A DNA stretch of 64,000 bases, taken from an uncultured Poribacteria bacterium. GTDB taxonomy: Bacteria > Poribacteria > WGA-4E > WGA-3G. Under the pieces are notes generated by a model. It saw only the letters and a list, made by a program, of their open reading frames with translations, was not told where the DNA came from and did not search any database. The position numbers and the translations under genes are program-made. Location of the stretch: the NCBI GenBank assembly GCA_951812525.1, contig OX638316.1, forward strand, positions 2,328,630-2,392,629. Direction: 5' to 3'. Of this stretch, positions 1-9,932 are shown piece after piece (position 1 is the stretch's first letter; each line of letters begins with the position of its first letter).

Positions 1-143
1 CTGAGACCGCCATCGCTATTCGCGAGGAAGCACACGTTCAGGAAGCGGAAGACCAGCTTACAACCAGCGAAGCGAACGTCGCTGAAGCACTTCAAAGACT
101 TGAGGCTATAAAAGCAGAACTTGACGTATTGCGGAAGTTGTGA
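1..143 (+). CDS. 3' end of a coiled-coil protein (partial)
   Basis: An open frame enters from the left edge (codons from position 3) and stops at TGA 141-143. The visible 46 residues are rich in Glu, Ala, Gln and Leu with heptad-like spacing (EAEDQLTTSEANVAEALQRL), as in a coiled coil. The stop lies 10 bp before the start of the OmpA-type lipoprotein gene, so the two are probably co-transcribed. The function cannot be told from this fragment. A related DUF4398-like or envelope coiled-coil protein is plausible. Confidence 0.6.
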   Translation, partial: ETAIAIREEAHVQEAEDQLTTSEANVAEALQRLEAIKAELDVLRKL

Positions 144-153
144 GGAAAGCCGA

Positions 154-1800
154 ATGAGATTTTACGGTTGCTTATTTTTATTCACATACCTTGCTGTCTT
201 AGGATGCACTGTGCCAGAGATTGATGAAGTCATGCTGGCGACGCAACTTCAGGACGCACAGCAGGCGATTAATAACGCCACCGAATTGAAAGCTGAGCCT
301 TTGGTGCCAGAAGAGTTCGGGCGAGCTGTAAAGCTTCTGAACTTCGCACGCAATTCGCAGCAAGAAGGCAACATCCCCCAGAGTGTCGAGTTTGCGTATC
401 AGGCGGAATTAGTCGCCCAGGTTGCAATCGCGAAGGCACGGCAACATCACGCACGGCAACAAGTTATTGCTATTCGAGAAAAGATATACCAACAAATTAT
501 AAAAGCACAGGAGCATGAGCGCGAAATCGCGAACGTCCGCCAAGTAATTACGGAAGAACAGCTGACTCGTGCTTTGAGTTCGCACGATAAAGTCCAACAG
601 GTCAGGGAGCAGCTTTTAGCCGAAATTGCTGATTTAAAGACCGCACTGCGTCAAGCCGAACTTCGTTTACCGGTCACAAACTTGGATTCACTGATCGGTA
701 TGACTACATACATATATCCAGCGATTAAAACAACTGCTGATTACGAACGAACCCAAGCAGCAATCGCATCGATCGTTAATCTCGTTGAACGTGGGGAGTT
801 TGCTGAAGCCGAGAAGGCTATTGATAAAGCACAGACGGCGATAAACAGTCTTTACGAATTAGCAATACAGAGACAGAAATTGGAGGCGGAAGCGAAACTC
901 AAGGCGCAAATCTCAATTACTCGGGTTGAAGCAATTATTGAGCGCGCTCAAATTTTTAATGCCAGTGAACATACACCGGAGCTATTCCAAGACGCAAGTG
1001 CACAACTGAGACGCGCCAAGCAGGCATTGACAAACGGTCGCTATGAGCAGGCGAATCAATTCGCACAGCAGGCACAGCGGGTGGCAGACGAGACAGTCAC
1101 AACCGCAGGCGTAAAGGAATTTCAACGGCGCGCAAAGGAAGAGTTGAATCGGATAATATCGCAAGCGGAACGAGAAGTGCGTACGTTGAATGAAAAGATT
1201 AAGGCACAGTCGGAAACACAAGTGCCACGAATGGAGACGCGACTGTATGAACTCGCAAATTCCGCTTATGCAGGGGCTAAATCGGCACTGGCGGCTAAAG
1301 AATATCAGACCGCAATCGAAGCAGCAGCGGAGGGCAACGATTACTTAGAACGTGCCATCGCCAACACGCAACAGGTGACCTCTATCAAATCGGAATTGAT
1401 GGAGGCAGCAAGACAGATTCCTAAGGTTTCGGACATCATAGAGGCACAAAATAGCGTATTAGTTCGTATTAACGGAGATGCATTTGCCTCCGGAAGTGCA
1501 TCCCTCCAAGAAAGTTTTGCTCCTACGTTTGTGCAACTCGCAGAGGTCCTACAGAGAAGTGATTTTCGCGACTATCCTGTCCGAGTTGAATCGCATACAA
1601 GTTCCTTGGGGAATGCCAGCGTTAATCGCAAACTCAGTATGGCGCGCGCCGACGCAGTGAAGAATAAGCTTGTTAATAGTGGCATTGATGTCAGACGACT
1701 CACCGCCGCTGGCTTAGGCGAAACTAAACCAATTGCTACAGAGGGTCCGAGCAAAGAAGCGCGAAACCTCAGAATCGATGTAATTATTACAACAAATTGA
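154..1800 (+). CDS. OmpA-family lipoprotein with DUF4398-like helical N-terminus
   Basis: Predicted 548-residue envelope lipoprotein. I chose ATG 154 because GAGGAAAG lies just upstream and the frame opens with a signal peptide (MRFYGCLFLFTYLAVLGC). The lipobox is VLGC, with acylation expected at Cys18. Residues about 25-430 are almost entirely helical and Ala/Gln/Glu-rich; the first part resembles DUF4398 (LQDAQQAINNA, FAYQAELVAQVAIAKA). The last ~115 residues resemble an OmpA C-terminal peptidoglycan-binding domain (LSMARADAVKNKLVNSGI, AAGLGETKPIA), though the usual NRRV box reads ARNLRIDVII. Such proteins link the outer membrane to peptidoglycan. A TTG at 121 would add 11 residues ahead of the signal peptide and is less likely. 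Confidence 0.85.
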   Translation: MRFYGCLFLFTYLAVLGCTVPEIDEVMLATQLQDAQQAINNATELKAEPLVPEEFGRAVKLLNFARNSQQEGNIPQSVEFAYQAELVAQVAIAKARQHHARQQVIAIREKIYQQIIKAQEHEREIANVRQVITEEQLTRALSSHDKVQQVREQLLAEIADLKTALRQAELRLPVTNLDSLIGMTTYIYPAIKTTADYERTQAAIASIVNLVERGEFAEAEKAIDKAQTAINSLYELAIQRQKLEAEAKLKAQISITRVEAIIERAQIFNASEHTPELFQDASAQLRRAKQALTNGRYEQANQFAQQAQRVADETVTTAGVKEFQRRAKEELNRIISQAEREVRTLNEKIKAQSETQVPRMETRLYELANSAYAGAKSALAAKEYQTAIEAAAEGNDYLERAIANTQQVTSIKSELMEAARQIPKVSDIIEAQNSVLVRINGDAFASGSASLQESFAPTFVQLAEVLQRSDFRDYPVRVESHTSSLGNASVNRKLSMARADAVKNKLVNSGIDVRRLTAAGLGETKPIATEGPSKEARNLRIDVIITTN

Positions 1801-1806
1801 AGACCT

Positions 1807-2094
1807 GTGCCACACAAACAACCTTATGTCATCCATCAGATTGCGCTCAACCTGTTTGGCGACAGATATGTCATCATTTATGACAATACAATTCAGTTCC
1901 ACAACCACTGCTACTATGTGAGACGTATTGATGTATCTGAACATCTATATCATGGATGCTACTACCTACAAGACGCGAACACGGGCTTGGCGATGTGGAG
2001 CGATGTCGATTTCGCACCGCCGGGCAGTTACGGCGTAATCTTCGAGCCAGAAACCGGTGAGATTATTGGCCGTGAACCCGTCCATAACGATTAA
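1807..2094 (+). CDS. hypothetical protein, 95 aa
   Basis: Small open frame from GTG 1807, six bp after the OmpA-type gene and 25 bp before guaA. It has no signal peptide or membrane segment. It is rich in Tyr, His and Asp ([20 protein letters not shown]) and ends in [18 protein letters not shown] do not recognise a family. There is no strong ribosome-binding site and no ATG near the start. The tight packing between two co-directional genes and the protein-like composition support a real gene. Confidence 0.5.
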   Translation: MPHKQPYVIHQIALNLFGDRYVIIYDNTIQFHNHCYYVRRIDVSEHLYHGCYYLQDANTGLAMWSDVDFAPPGSYGVIFEPETGEIIGREPVHND

Positions 2095-2119
2095 TAACCG
2101 CGTGCAAGCCCTTAAAAAT

Positions 2120-3691
2120 ATGAGCTACACCGATAACATGAAATCAGAACAGCAAGAGACTATCCTTATTTTGGACTTCGGCTCGCAGTACACGCAGCTA
2201 ATTGCGCGACGTATCCGTGAGCAAAACGTCTATTGCGAAATCCATCCTTATACGCTATCACTCCAGCGGATTGAGGCGATTGCGCCGAAGGGAATCATCC
2301 TCAGTGGTGGACCTGCGAGCGTCTACGAAGCCGAGTCCCCGAAGATAGACACCAAACTTTTTGAATTAGGCATTCCCGTATTAGGCATCTGCTACGGCAT
2401 GCAGCTCATGGCTGCACTCCTAACGGGTGGAAAGGTTCAGGCAGCCACCGAACGGGAGTACGGGCACGCACCGCTCCAAGTTCTTGACGCGTCAGAGCCC
2501 CTATTCGATGGGCTTTGCTCCGAATTTTCTGCCTGGATGAGCCACGGAGACCGGATTGACACGCTTCCAATCGGATTCCAGACGATTGGACAGACAGAGA
2601 ATGCCCCGATTGCCGCGATGGTAGATTCCAATCGCGCCTTTTACGGTTTGCAGTTTCATCCTGAGGTAGAGCATACGCAGGATGCTGACAGGATTTTGCA
2701 GAACTTTACGCGAAAAATCTGTCAATGCCACAGTGCTTGGACAATGCGAGCCTTTATCGCCCGCGCAACGGCACAGATTCAGGAACAGGTTGGGGATGGA
2801 CGCGTCCTATGTGCAGTGAGCGGAGGGGTCGATTCGATGGTGCTCGCAACGCTTCTCCATAAAGCGATCGGTGATGCGCTCGTGCCTGTCTTTGTGGACA
2901 ATGGACTCCTTCGTAAGAACGAAGCAGCAGAAGTCGTTGCAACGTGTAAGCAGCTTGATATTCCTCTCATCGCTGTCGATGCAGTGGAGCCGTTTCTGAA
3001 CGCTTTGGTAGGGATCACTGATCCCGAAGAGAAACGAAAGGTAATTGGCGCACAGTTCATTGAGACCTTCGAGTCAACAGTCCTTAGAATGAAACATAAC
3101 TTCCGATTCCTTGCGCAAGGCACACTCTATCCAGATGTAATAGAGAGTGTCTCTGTGAAGGGACCTTCGGCTACGATCAAGACACACCACAACGTTGGTG
3201 GATTACCCACTGATATGCCGTTTGAATTGCTTGAGCCTTTTCGGGAACTCTTTAAAGATGAGGTGCGCGCGGTGGGTGCTGAACTGAATGTGCCCCCGCA
3301 TGTGCTGGGGCGGCATCCGTTTCCAGGTCCCGGACTCGCTGTACGCGTCTTGGGTGAGGTCACTTACGAGCGATTGGAGGTGCTCCGCGCAGCAGATGCT
3401 ATTTTTATCTCTGAAATTAAAGAGGCGGAATTGTACAACGAAATATGGCAGGCTTTGGCAGTACTGCTGCCGGTCAAAAGTGTCGGTGTCATGGGAGACG
3501 CGCGGACCTACGAGAATGCTGTCGCGTTGCGAGCCGTCACCAGCAGCGATGCAATGACCGCTGATTGGGCACGCATCCCTGCCGATGTACTCGCCAGAAT
3601 CTCCAACCGTATTATTAACGAAGTGCAAGGCATCAACCGTGTCGTTTACGATATTAGTTCGAAGCCACCCAGCACTATTGAGTGGGAATAG
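2120..3691 (+). CDS. guaA: GMP synthase (glutamine-hydrolysing)
   Basis: Converts XMP to GMP in purine synthesis, using glutamine and ATP. The N-terminal class I glutamine amidotransferase domain opens with [19 protein letters not shown], has the nucleophile in GICYGMQ (about Cys91) and the His/Glu pair in FHPEVEHT. The ATP-pyrophosphatase domain carries [15 protein letters not shown]. The protein ends in KPPSTIEWE, the usual GuaA C-terminus. Length from ATG 2120 is 523 residues, normal for the family. ATG 2138 is an alternative start, and neither has a clear Shine-Dalgarno site. The gene converges on an aminotransferase gene with only 20 bp between the stops. Confidence 0.97.
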   Translation: MSYTDNMKSEQQETILILDFGSQYTQLIARRIREQNVYCEIHPYTLSLQRIEAIAPKGIILSGGPASVYEAESPKIDTKLFELGIPVLGICYGMQLMAALLTGGKVQAATEREYGHAPLQVLDASEPLFDGLCSEFSAWMSHGDRIDTLPIGFQTIGQTENAPIAAMVDSNRAFYGLQFHPEVEHTQDADRILQNFTRKICQCHSAWTMRAFIARATAQIQEQVGDGRVLCAVSGGVDSMVLATLLHKAIGDALVPVFVDNGLLRKNEAAEVVATCKQLDIPLIAVDAVEPFLNALVGITDPEEKRKVIGAQFIETFESTVLRMKHNFRFLAQGTLYPDVIESVSVKGPSATIKTHHNVGGLPTDMPFELLEPFRELFKDEVRAVGAELNVPPHVLGRHPFPGPGLAVRVLGEVTYERLEVLRAADAIFISEIKEAELYNEIWQALAVLLPVKSVGVMGDARTYENAVALRAVTSSDAMTADWARIPADVLARISNRIINEVQGINRVVYDISSKPPSTIEWE

Positions 3692-3711
3692 CAAAAACTG
3701 TCGCGGACAAA

Positions 3712-4887
3712 TTACACGGCGTAAGCCTGTGAGGCTGCCTGAACAGCTGTACCCCGTTTTACGCTATGTCCAGACGCAATCAAGAGTTTCTCCAGCGCGT
3801 TGAGGAATAACAGGACGTTCCGTTCGTTGGATGAATCGCCCATCAGTCCTACTCTCCACGCCTTTCCAGCAAAGATTCCCAGACCACCACCGATTTCTAT
3901 ACCGTAGTCTGCAATTAACCGTTCTCGAATTGTCGCATCGTCAATACCGTCAGGGATACGTAATGTGGTTAACATCGGTGCGCGATAGCCTTCCTCGGCG
4001 GCGGGTTGCAGTCCGATCGCTTTCGCACCTGTGAGAAGCGCACGAGCATTACGCTCATGCCGTTTATAGCGATCTGCCAAGCCCTCTTCTAATACAACCC
4101 GTAACCCTTCACGTAACGCGTAGATGAGCGACATCGAAACGGTGTGATGATAGCCTCGTTTCTCACCGTGCCAATAATTTTCGAGCAGCGTCATGTCGAG
4201 ATAAAAGCTTTGGATAGGTGTCTTTCGGTTCTGAATCACTTCGACGGCACGTTCACTGAAACTAATGGGTGAAAGTCCAGGAGGACAGGCGAGGCACTTT
4301 TGGGTACAACTATAGGCAACATCAATACCATGGGCATCCAAGTCTACGGGTTGTCCACCAAGAGTGGTCACACAGTCTGCGAGAAAGAGTGCCCCGTTTT
4401 CGTGGGCAATCTGAACTGCTTCCGTCAGCGGTTGGAGGATGCCGGTAGAGGTCTCCCCATGGACGAGTGCAACCAGTTTCGGGTTGGGAACCTTCGCGAC
4501 AGTTTCAGCAATTTTTTCGATAGGTATGTGTTTACCCCATTCTGCTTCCACGGTTGTCACCGCCGCGCCGCACCGTGCGGCGATATCAGCGATCCTTCCG
4601 CCAAAGTAGCCGTTAACGCCGACGATTACTGGGTCACCGGGTTCAATGAGGTTAGCGAGTGCCGCTTCCATTCCGGCTGTTCCTGTCCCGGAGACGGGTA
4701 AGGTTAGTCTATTTTTTGTTCCAAAAACCCGGCGTAGTAGTTCCACCGTGTCATCCATTATCTTAACAAATTCAGTGTCTAAATACCCCAGCATTGGGGT
4801 TGTCATTGCTTTGAGAACCCGCGCGTTGGCTTCACTGGGTCCCGGACCGAGTAGCACGCGCGGGGATGCTATTAATTCGTCATACAC
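3712..4887 (-). CDS. class V aminotransferase (alanine-glyoxylate / serine-pyruvate type)
   Basis: PLP-dependent aminotransferase of 391 residues, likely moving an amino group from alanine or serine to glyoxylate or pyruvate. It opens with LLGPGPSEANARVLKAM, the family's N-terminal motif. SGTGTAGMEAAL (66-77) contacts PLP, VHGETSTGI (142-150) follows, Asp171 in FLADCVTTLGG pairs with the PLP ring, and Lys197 in SCTQKCLACPPG is the Schiff-base lysine. The substrate cannot be fixed from sequence. Soluble, no signal peptide. A GAGGAG box lies 13 nt before ATG 4887, rather far for a good ribosome-binding site. Confidence 0.93.
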   Translation of the reverse strand: MYDELIASPRVLLGPGPSEANARVLKAMTTPMLGYLDTEFVKIMDDTVELLRRVFGTKNRLTLPVSGTGTAGMEAALANLIEPGDPVIVGVNGYFGGRIADIAARCGAAVTTVEAEWGKHIPIEKIAETVAKVPNPKLVALVHGETSTGILQPLTEAVQIAHENGALFLADCVTTLGGQPVDLDAHGIDVAYSCTQKCLACPPGLSPISFSERAVEVIQNRKTPIQSFYLDMTLLENYWHGEKRGYHHTVSMSLIYALREGLRVVLEEGLADRYKRHERNARALLTGAKAIGLQPAAEEGYRAPMLTTLRIPDGIDDATIRERLIADYGIEIGGGLGIFAGKAWRVGLMGDSSNERNVLLFLNALEKLLIASGHSVKRGTAVQAASQAYAV

Positions 4888-4972
4888 TTTTTGATAGGCT
4901 CCTCAGACATTGCCTAAATCACAGACTTTCAGAATCAGGGGATAGGCAAGAGATTAAGGCGAGTTAACAAGG

Positions 4973-5002
4973 AATGGAGGATGCCGTAAGGCACCCTCCA
5001 TT
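4973..5002. terminator. hairpin between aminotransferase and TPR genes
   Basis: An 8-bp stem (AATGGAGG/CCTCCATT), extended by TGCC/GGCA and closed by a GTAA tetraloop, lies just past the end of the large TPR gene. There is no U-run on either strand, so it may end transcription weakly or protect the 3' end of the message. Confidence 0.5.
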
Positions 5003-5051
5003 GAGAAACCTCGTTCAGGAGATCGAGGTTAGAGATAAAAGCGTGTGGCGA

Positions 5052-8000
5052 TTACTCACCACCACCGCCACCACCACCAGCGGCATCACGCATTTGCAGA
5101 TTATTCGCTCTCATATAACTTTGAATCGTCTGAATCTGACTGATAGCATACGTGAGTGCCTGGTTGACTTTTGTGTCAACAGGTGGGGTTGTCTCATATT
5201 TTGCCCACAACTGGTTGAAATAATCCAGCGCATCGTTGAAGTAGACATCGTCGCCATCCGCTAATACCATGTATGCTTCACCAATCTGCACGAGACCCAG
5301 ATCGGCGTACTTGGTCTTTGGATAGTTTTCAATAATCTTACTATATGCAGCGATAGCGGCTTCGATTGCAGGTTTCTGCTCCTCACCCCTGGCGAGTTTT
5401 GCTTCGTTGAGCAGATCTGTTGCTACCTCATACTCATAGAAAGTAAGAGCGTTTGCCGTATCGTTGAGATAGTTGAGTGCCGTCGATTTCGATTCGTTAC
5501 CGATGCCGGGCGTATCAATCGCTCTCTGATAGTGCTCGATCGCCATCTGATAGAAGCTGATACGCTCTGCTTGCTCGATACTTTGTTCGGAACCGGAGTT
5601 GTAGTACTTGTTACCAATGTTAATAAGCGCGTCAGCGGTGTACTGGCTGCTCGGATACTCAGCGGCGAGTGATTCATTCGCCTCAAAGAGTCGATTATAC
5701 CAGCGCTGTTTCGCTTCTTCGTCGCCTGACTTTTCGGCGGCTTCACTCAGAAGCTGCGCACAGGTCGAAATCGCATACAACGATTCTGGAGCGCTCTTGT
5801 GACTCTTGTTCACGGAACGCACCTTCTCGTATTCTGTGATTGCCTTCTCGAATTGCTGCGCGGCGTAGTGAGATTCACCGACGTGATACTGCCAGAAGGC
5901 GGCATCGTTGGCATTCGGATAACGGCGGACCATATCCCGGAACATATCACCGGCGGCGAGGAAGAAATTCACCGCTTTTTCTGACATTTCGCCGTCCATA
6001 CCTACTTGCATCCGACCTAACTCAAAGTTGGAAGCCGCGAGGTAATTCAGGGCTGTCTCAGTGTTCTTCCGGAGACCGTCCGATTTCGGGAAGATCCCTT
6101 TATCGACGTAACTCACGAACGTTGTCAGCGGCGCAAGCCCACTCGTCAGATCTTGCGGCAGCTTCACGCCGATACCAACGGAGTAGAAAATCTGTCCGGC
6201 TTGGAAGAGCGAATTCTGAACATACGGGATAACCGTCTGTTTGTCCGCTTTTTCTACAGGGGCGGCAATTGATGCCACTTCAAAGAAGGAACCAGCAGCC
6301 ATACGACTCACATCAATGTACGGTTGCAGATCTGTACCGGCTTCTGTCGAGAAAAGGGAACGCGCTTTGTCGGAGTAGAGGAATCCAATGTTGTATTGCG
6401 CCGCAGCTTTTTCTGCCACGGTGGCTTGCGGATTCGCCATGGTCCGGTCGCGTGCCTCAACCGCTTCAGCGATGGCTTCATCTAAACGATCCAATTCAAC
6501 ATAGAGCGTGGAGCGACGGATACCGGCGTCCGCTACCATTGAGGCGACGTTCGCATTGTCCGAACCGCTATACTCACCAATCAAGGTCTGGAAAGTATCC
6601 AGTGCTTTGTCGGGTTGCTTGAGTTGGTCTTGATAAATCAAGCCCATCCGATAGTAGGACTGTGCTTTGACGAGCGTATCTTCCACCAATTCAATGGCGT
6701 TCTGGTAACTCATCAAGGCTTCTTGATAGTTTTTGAGCTGCTCCTCTTGCGCAAATGCCATTGCGAAATAGGAACGTCCCTTCATATCTGCCTCTTCGGT
6801 GTTTTCGATGATATACTGATACTCTTGCACCGATGCAGCGTGGTCGCCGAGCGTTGAGTTGAGTTCAGCGAGACGTGAGTGCGCTTGGAAGATAAGCGAC
6901 TTCCGCGCTTCGTCCTCAGTCTTTCCTTCTAACGCCGTGACCGCTTTGAATGCGTCGGCTGCACCTTTATTGTCTTCTAAGCCAAGCTTAGCAAGACCGG
7001 CAGTGTAGTTCGCACTAATCAGGTTGTCAGCATCATCTGTCAAGGTTGCCACTTTCTCAGCAGCACTGACAGCGTTCTGGAGACCCAACTGCTTGCTACC
7101 AGCATCTGTCGCAGCTTGTGCGATTTGATAATGGCAGACCGCAGCTTGGTACTGCGCATTCGGTGCCAGTTCGCTGCTCGGGAAAGTTTGCACAAAGGCG
7201 AGATATTCTGCCAGTGCTTCCTCGTAGCGTTTGGCACTATAATAGGTGTGCCCGATTTTCAGCTGCGAACGGCTCCGTGCTTCTTCGGGTGCACCAGTGT
7301 TATCCACGATCCGCTTCAGAGACATCACTAAGGCATCAACATCAACTTCTTCACTGCTGCTTTCAATAGCGGTGGCTTTAATGAGGTCGATGTGTCCGAG
7401 CGTCTTGAGGACGAGATCGTTATCACTTGAGGAATACTTGCTGCTCGCTTCATCAGCGAGTTGAAGGATAAGTGGCCATTTTTCGGTGTCATTCTGTTTT
7501 TGAGCAGCATCACGATAGGCGAGTGCCAAACCGTAATAGGCTTCAACGGCGTTTGGACTATCGGCGTAGTCTGAAATCACGCTTTTGAAGGCTGTCTCAG
7601 AGGACACCAAAAGATCTGGGTTATCACTGGCGGCTTGGTAGTAGCAGAGCCCTACAAGATAGAGGGCATCGTCGGCGTATTCACCCGACGGGTTCCCGTT
7701 AACAACAGCTTGATACTGGACGGCAGCTTCTTCAAATCGTTTCTCTGCACGGAGCAGGTCAGCGAGTTTAATTGCTGCCAACGACCGGTTGTCCGCATCG
7801 GCAAGTTTATCCAAGATGCTGTTGTAGTAACTGATCGCATCATCTTGATTGCCCTGTTTGACATGACTGTTAGCGACGAGTAGGAGTGCGCGTTCGTAGT
7901 ATTCGCTCGTCTCTGGAACAGAGGCATACCGATCGCGCGCCCGCTCCCAGTCACCAAGCATTTCGTGAGAAAGTGCTTCGTTCATGGTACAGGCTTCTAC

Positions 8001-9755
8001 CTGCGCGATACGCTCGCTGAAGTCATCGTAACGTTCCTCGGCAACCCCGGGCAGGAATGCTTCGTCATTAAACATGCCGATAGCGTCTTGATACGCAGCA
8101 ACGGAATTCTGGAGGTATTCTACATTGAAGTTCGCCTCTGAATCGCCCTCCTGATAGCCTTCGGGTTTGGCGGCTTCATAGTAAGAACGTCCTTCGAAGA
8201 ACTTACCCATCAACTTGACGAGGTGGAACTTCGGAAGTGGACGGTAATCCCACAACTTGGCGTATTCTTCAGCGGCTTCAATATACTGTTCAAATTCAGT
8301 CCGCTTGATGTCGGCGAAACGGAGTTGAACCTCTGCGGCGAGGATATCGAACTCATTATCGTTCTTATTTTTATCGATAAACTCGCGTGCCACGGTTTCT
8401 AACTCTTCTTTACGACCGAGGTCGTTGAGAGCCCAGATTGCGCCGTAGAGGGCGTGTGGCGCGACAGGATCTTGCGGGAAGTTATCGATGGTTTTCTGAT
8501 ACCACTGCAGCGAGAGTTCGAGCGTCCCCATTCCGGCTTCAGTTTCCCCAGCCTGGTTCTGTTCTGTGCCGAGTTTGTAGTACGCTTCACCAATCTGATA
8601 GGAGCAATACGGAATGAAATCGGTGGCTTCTGTGTGTTCGTTGATGACACGTTCATACGCCGCGGTTGCTTCACTCCAATTCGCCAATCGGAAATAACTA
8701 TCAGCGATACCAAGCTTGGCTTCGGCAATATAATCGCTCTCCGGGTATTCTTCAAGGAGGGTGGTGTATGAAACGATAGCGTTTTCATAGTCACCTTGGT
8801 CGAAGTAGGTACGTCCGATAGCGGATTGGATTTCTGACTGTAGCGTCCGGTCAGCCGTATTTTGGAGTGCCAACTCGTAGTTAACGCGTGCGTTGTCATA
8901 GTCCTTCTGACGGGCGTAAATCGCGCCTTGGTCGAAGTATGCGGCTGTGACGTATTGGCTTTCCGGGAACTGCGTGATGAAGTTGGTGTACCTACCGATA
9001 GCTTCGTCATCTCTACCGAGTTGGTTCAAGCTATAAGCGGCTTTGTACATCGCTTCAGCTTGCAAGTCCGGATAGTTCTTGAATTCTTCTGTCGCAATCT
9101 TATCGAATTCCTGATAGGCTTGCTCGTAATTGGATTCGTTCAAGAAGGACTGCGCGATGAGGTGTTGCGCGTCATCTTTAAAGTCCGAATTCGGGAAACC
9201 ATCAAGGACGGCTTTGAATGCCTGTCGGGAGTCTTCATAGTTCTGTAGTTTAAAATTCAGCTGCCCGATAGCATACCACGCGTTCTCAACGAACAGGCTG
9301 TTCGGGAAGTTCTCAATAAGCTGCGTAAACTTCGGTTCTGCCAATTCAAACTGCTCGGTACGATAGAGGATGTGTCCCCAGAGATAGGTTAATCCCTCTT
9401 GGTGTTTAGGGATGGTCGCAGTCGGGGCAACCTTGGCAATGTACTCGATTGCAGTGTCATAGTAATTGACGTCACCGGTCTGTTCGGCGAGTCTCGAATA
9501 ACTAACAGCGATCTTATAGTTAGCGAGAGTTGCGAAGTCCTTGTCAATAACTTCGGTTTTAACGCCTCGTTTTGTTGATTCTTCGAGTGCTTCAGCGTAC
9601 TTGGCAATCGCACCTTCATAGTCCGCTTGTCCACGTAGATCTTCAGCGGATTGATAAAGCTGCTCCACCTTTTTGGAGCTCCCCATCATCAAAGGTGAGA
9701 TGAGAGCGATTATCAAAGCGAGACCGCCAATAATGCCCAAAATCCTTGGGTTCAT
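5052..9755 (-). CDS. giant TPR-repeat protein with N-terminal membrane anchor
   Basis: 1,567-residue protein. ATG 9755 has an excellent Shine-Dalgarno site (AAGGAGAA). A hydrophobic segment at about residues 5-24 (ILGIIGGLALIIALISPLMM) should anchor it in the inner membrane with the rest exported. The whole body is tandem tetratricopeptide repeats of the TPR_6/YbgF type, with recurring cores such as AWYAIGQLNFKLQNYEDS and ALYLVGLCYYQAA. The C-terminus is a poly-Gly tail (DAAGGGGGGGGE). TPR solenoids serve as protein-binding scaffolds; no catalytic motif is visible. It lies 177 bp downstream of the sigma/anti-sigma pair on the same strand and may share their transcript. Confidence 0.85.
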   Translation of the reverse strand: MNPRILGIIGGLALIIALISPLMMGSSKKVEQLYQSAEDLRGQADYEGAIAKYAEALEESTKRGVKTEVIDKDFATLANYKIAVSYSRLAEQTGDVNYYDTAIEYIAKVAPTATIPKHQEGLTYLWGHILYRTEQFELAEPKFTQLIENFPNSLFVENAWYAIGQLNFKLQNYEDSRQAFKAVLDGFPNSDFKDDAQHLIAQSFLNESNYEQAYQEFDKIATEEFKNYPDLQAEAMYKAAYSLNQLGRDDEAIGRYTNFITQFPESQYVTAAYFDQGAIYARQKDYDNARVNYELALQNTADRTLQSEIQSAIGRTYFDQGDYENAIVSYTTLLEEYPESDYIAEAKLGIADSYFRLANWSEATAAYERVINEHTEATDFIPYCSYQIGEAYYKLGTEQNQAGETEAGMGTLELSLQWYQKTIDNFPQDPVAPHALYGAIWALNDLGRKEELETVAREFIDKNKNDNEFDILAAEVQLRFADIKRTEFEQYIEAAEEYAKLWDYRPLPKFHLVKLMGKFFEGRSYYEAAKPEGYQEGDSEANFNVEYLQNSVAAYQDAIGMFNDEAFLPGVAEERYDDFSERIAQVEACTMNEALSHEMLGDWERARDRYASVPETSEYYERALLLVANSHVKQGNQDDAISYYNSILDKLADADNRSLAAIKLADLLRAEKRFEEAAVQYQAVVNGNPSGEYADDALYLVGLCYYQAASDNPDLLVSSETAFKSVISDYADSPNAVEAYYGLALAYRDAAQKQNDTEKWPLILQLADEASSKYSSSDNDLVLKTLGHIDLIKATAIESSSEEVDVDALVMSLKRIVDNTGAPEEARSRSQLKIGHTYYSAKRYEEALAEYLAFVQTFPSSELAPNAQYQAAVCHYQIAQAATDAGSKQLGLQNAVSAAEKVATLTDDADNLISANYTAGLAKLGLEDNKGAADAFKAVTALEGKTEDEARKSLIFQAHSRLAELNSTLGDHAASVQEYQYIIENTEEADMKGRSYFAMAFAQEEQLKNYQEALMSYQNAIELVEDTLVKAQSYYRMGLIYQDQLKQPDKALDTFQTLIGEYSGSDNANVASMVADAGIRRSTLYVELDRLDEAIAEAVEARDRTMANPQATVAEKAAAQYNIGFLYSDKARSLFSTEAGTDLQPYIDVSRMAAGSFFEVASIAAPVEKADKQTVIPYVQNSLFQAGQIFYSVGIGVKLPQDLTSGLAPLTTFVSYVDKGIFPKSDGLRKNTETALNYLAASNFELGRMQVGMDGEMSEKAVNFFLAAGDMFRDMVRRYPNANDAAFWQYHVGESHYAAQQFEKAITEYEKVRSVNKSHKSAPESLYAISTCAQLLSEAAEKSGDEEAKQRWYNRLFEANESLAAEYPSSQYTADALINIGNKYYNSGSEQSIEQAERISFYQMAIEHYQRAIDTPGIGNESKSTALNYLNDTANALTFYEYEVATDLLNEAKLARGEEQKPAIEAAIAAYSKIIENYPKTKYADLGLVQIGEAYMVLADGDDVYFNDALDYFNQLWAKYETTPPVDTKVNQALTYAISQIQTIQSYMRANNLQMRDAAGGGGGGGE

Positions 9756-9932
9756 TCGTGTTCTCCTTGTTTACGTCGCCTGCTGTAAAAGCACGGCTAC
9801 GGGATTAAATAAGTTTAACTTCAAAAATTCGATACCGAGGTGCTAAACCTCGAAAACCATTATTTAACCTTTGCTGATAGCATTCCAGATGCGCACCAGC
9901 ACAAGTTGGATATCGTATAACAATATATTTAC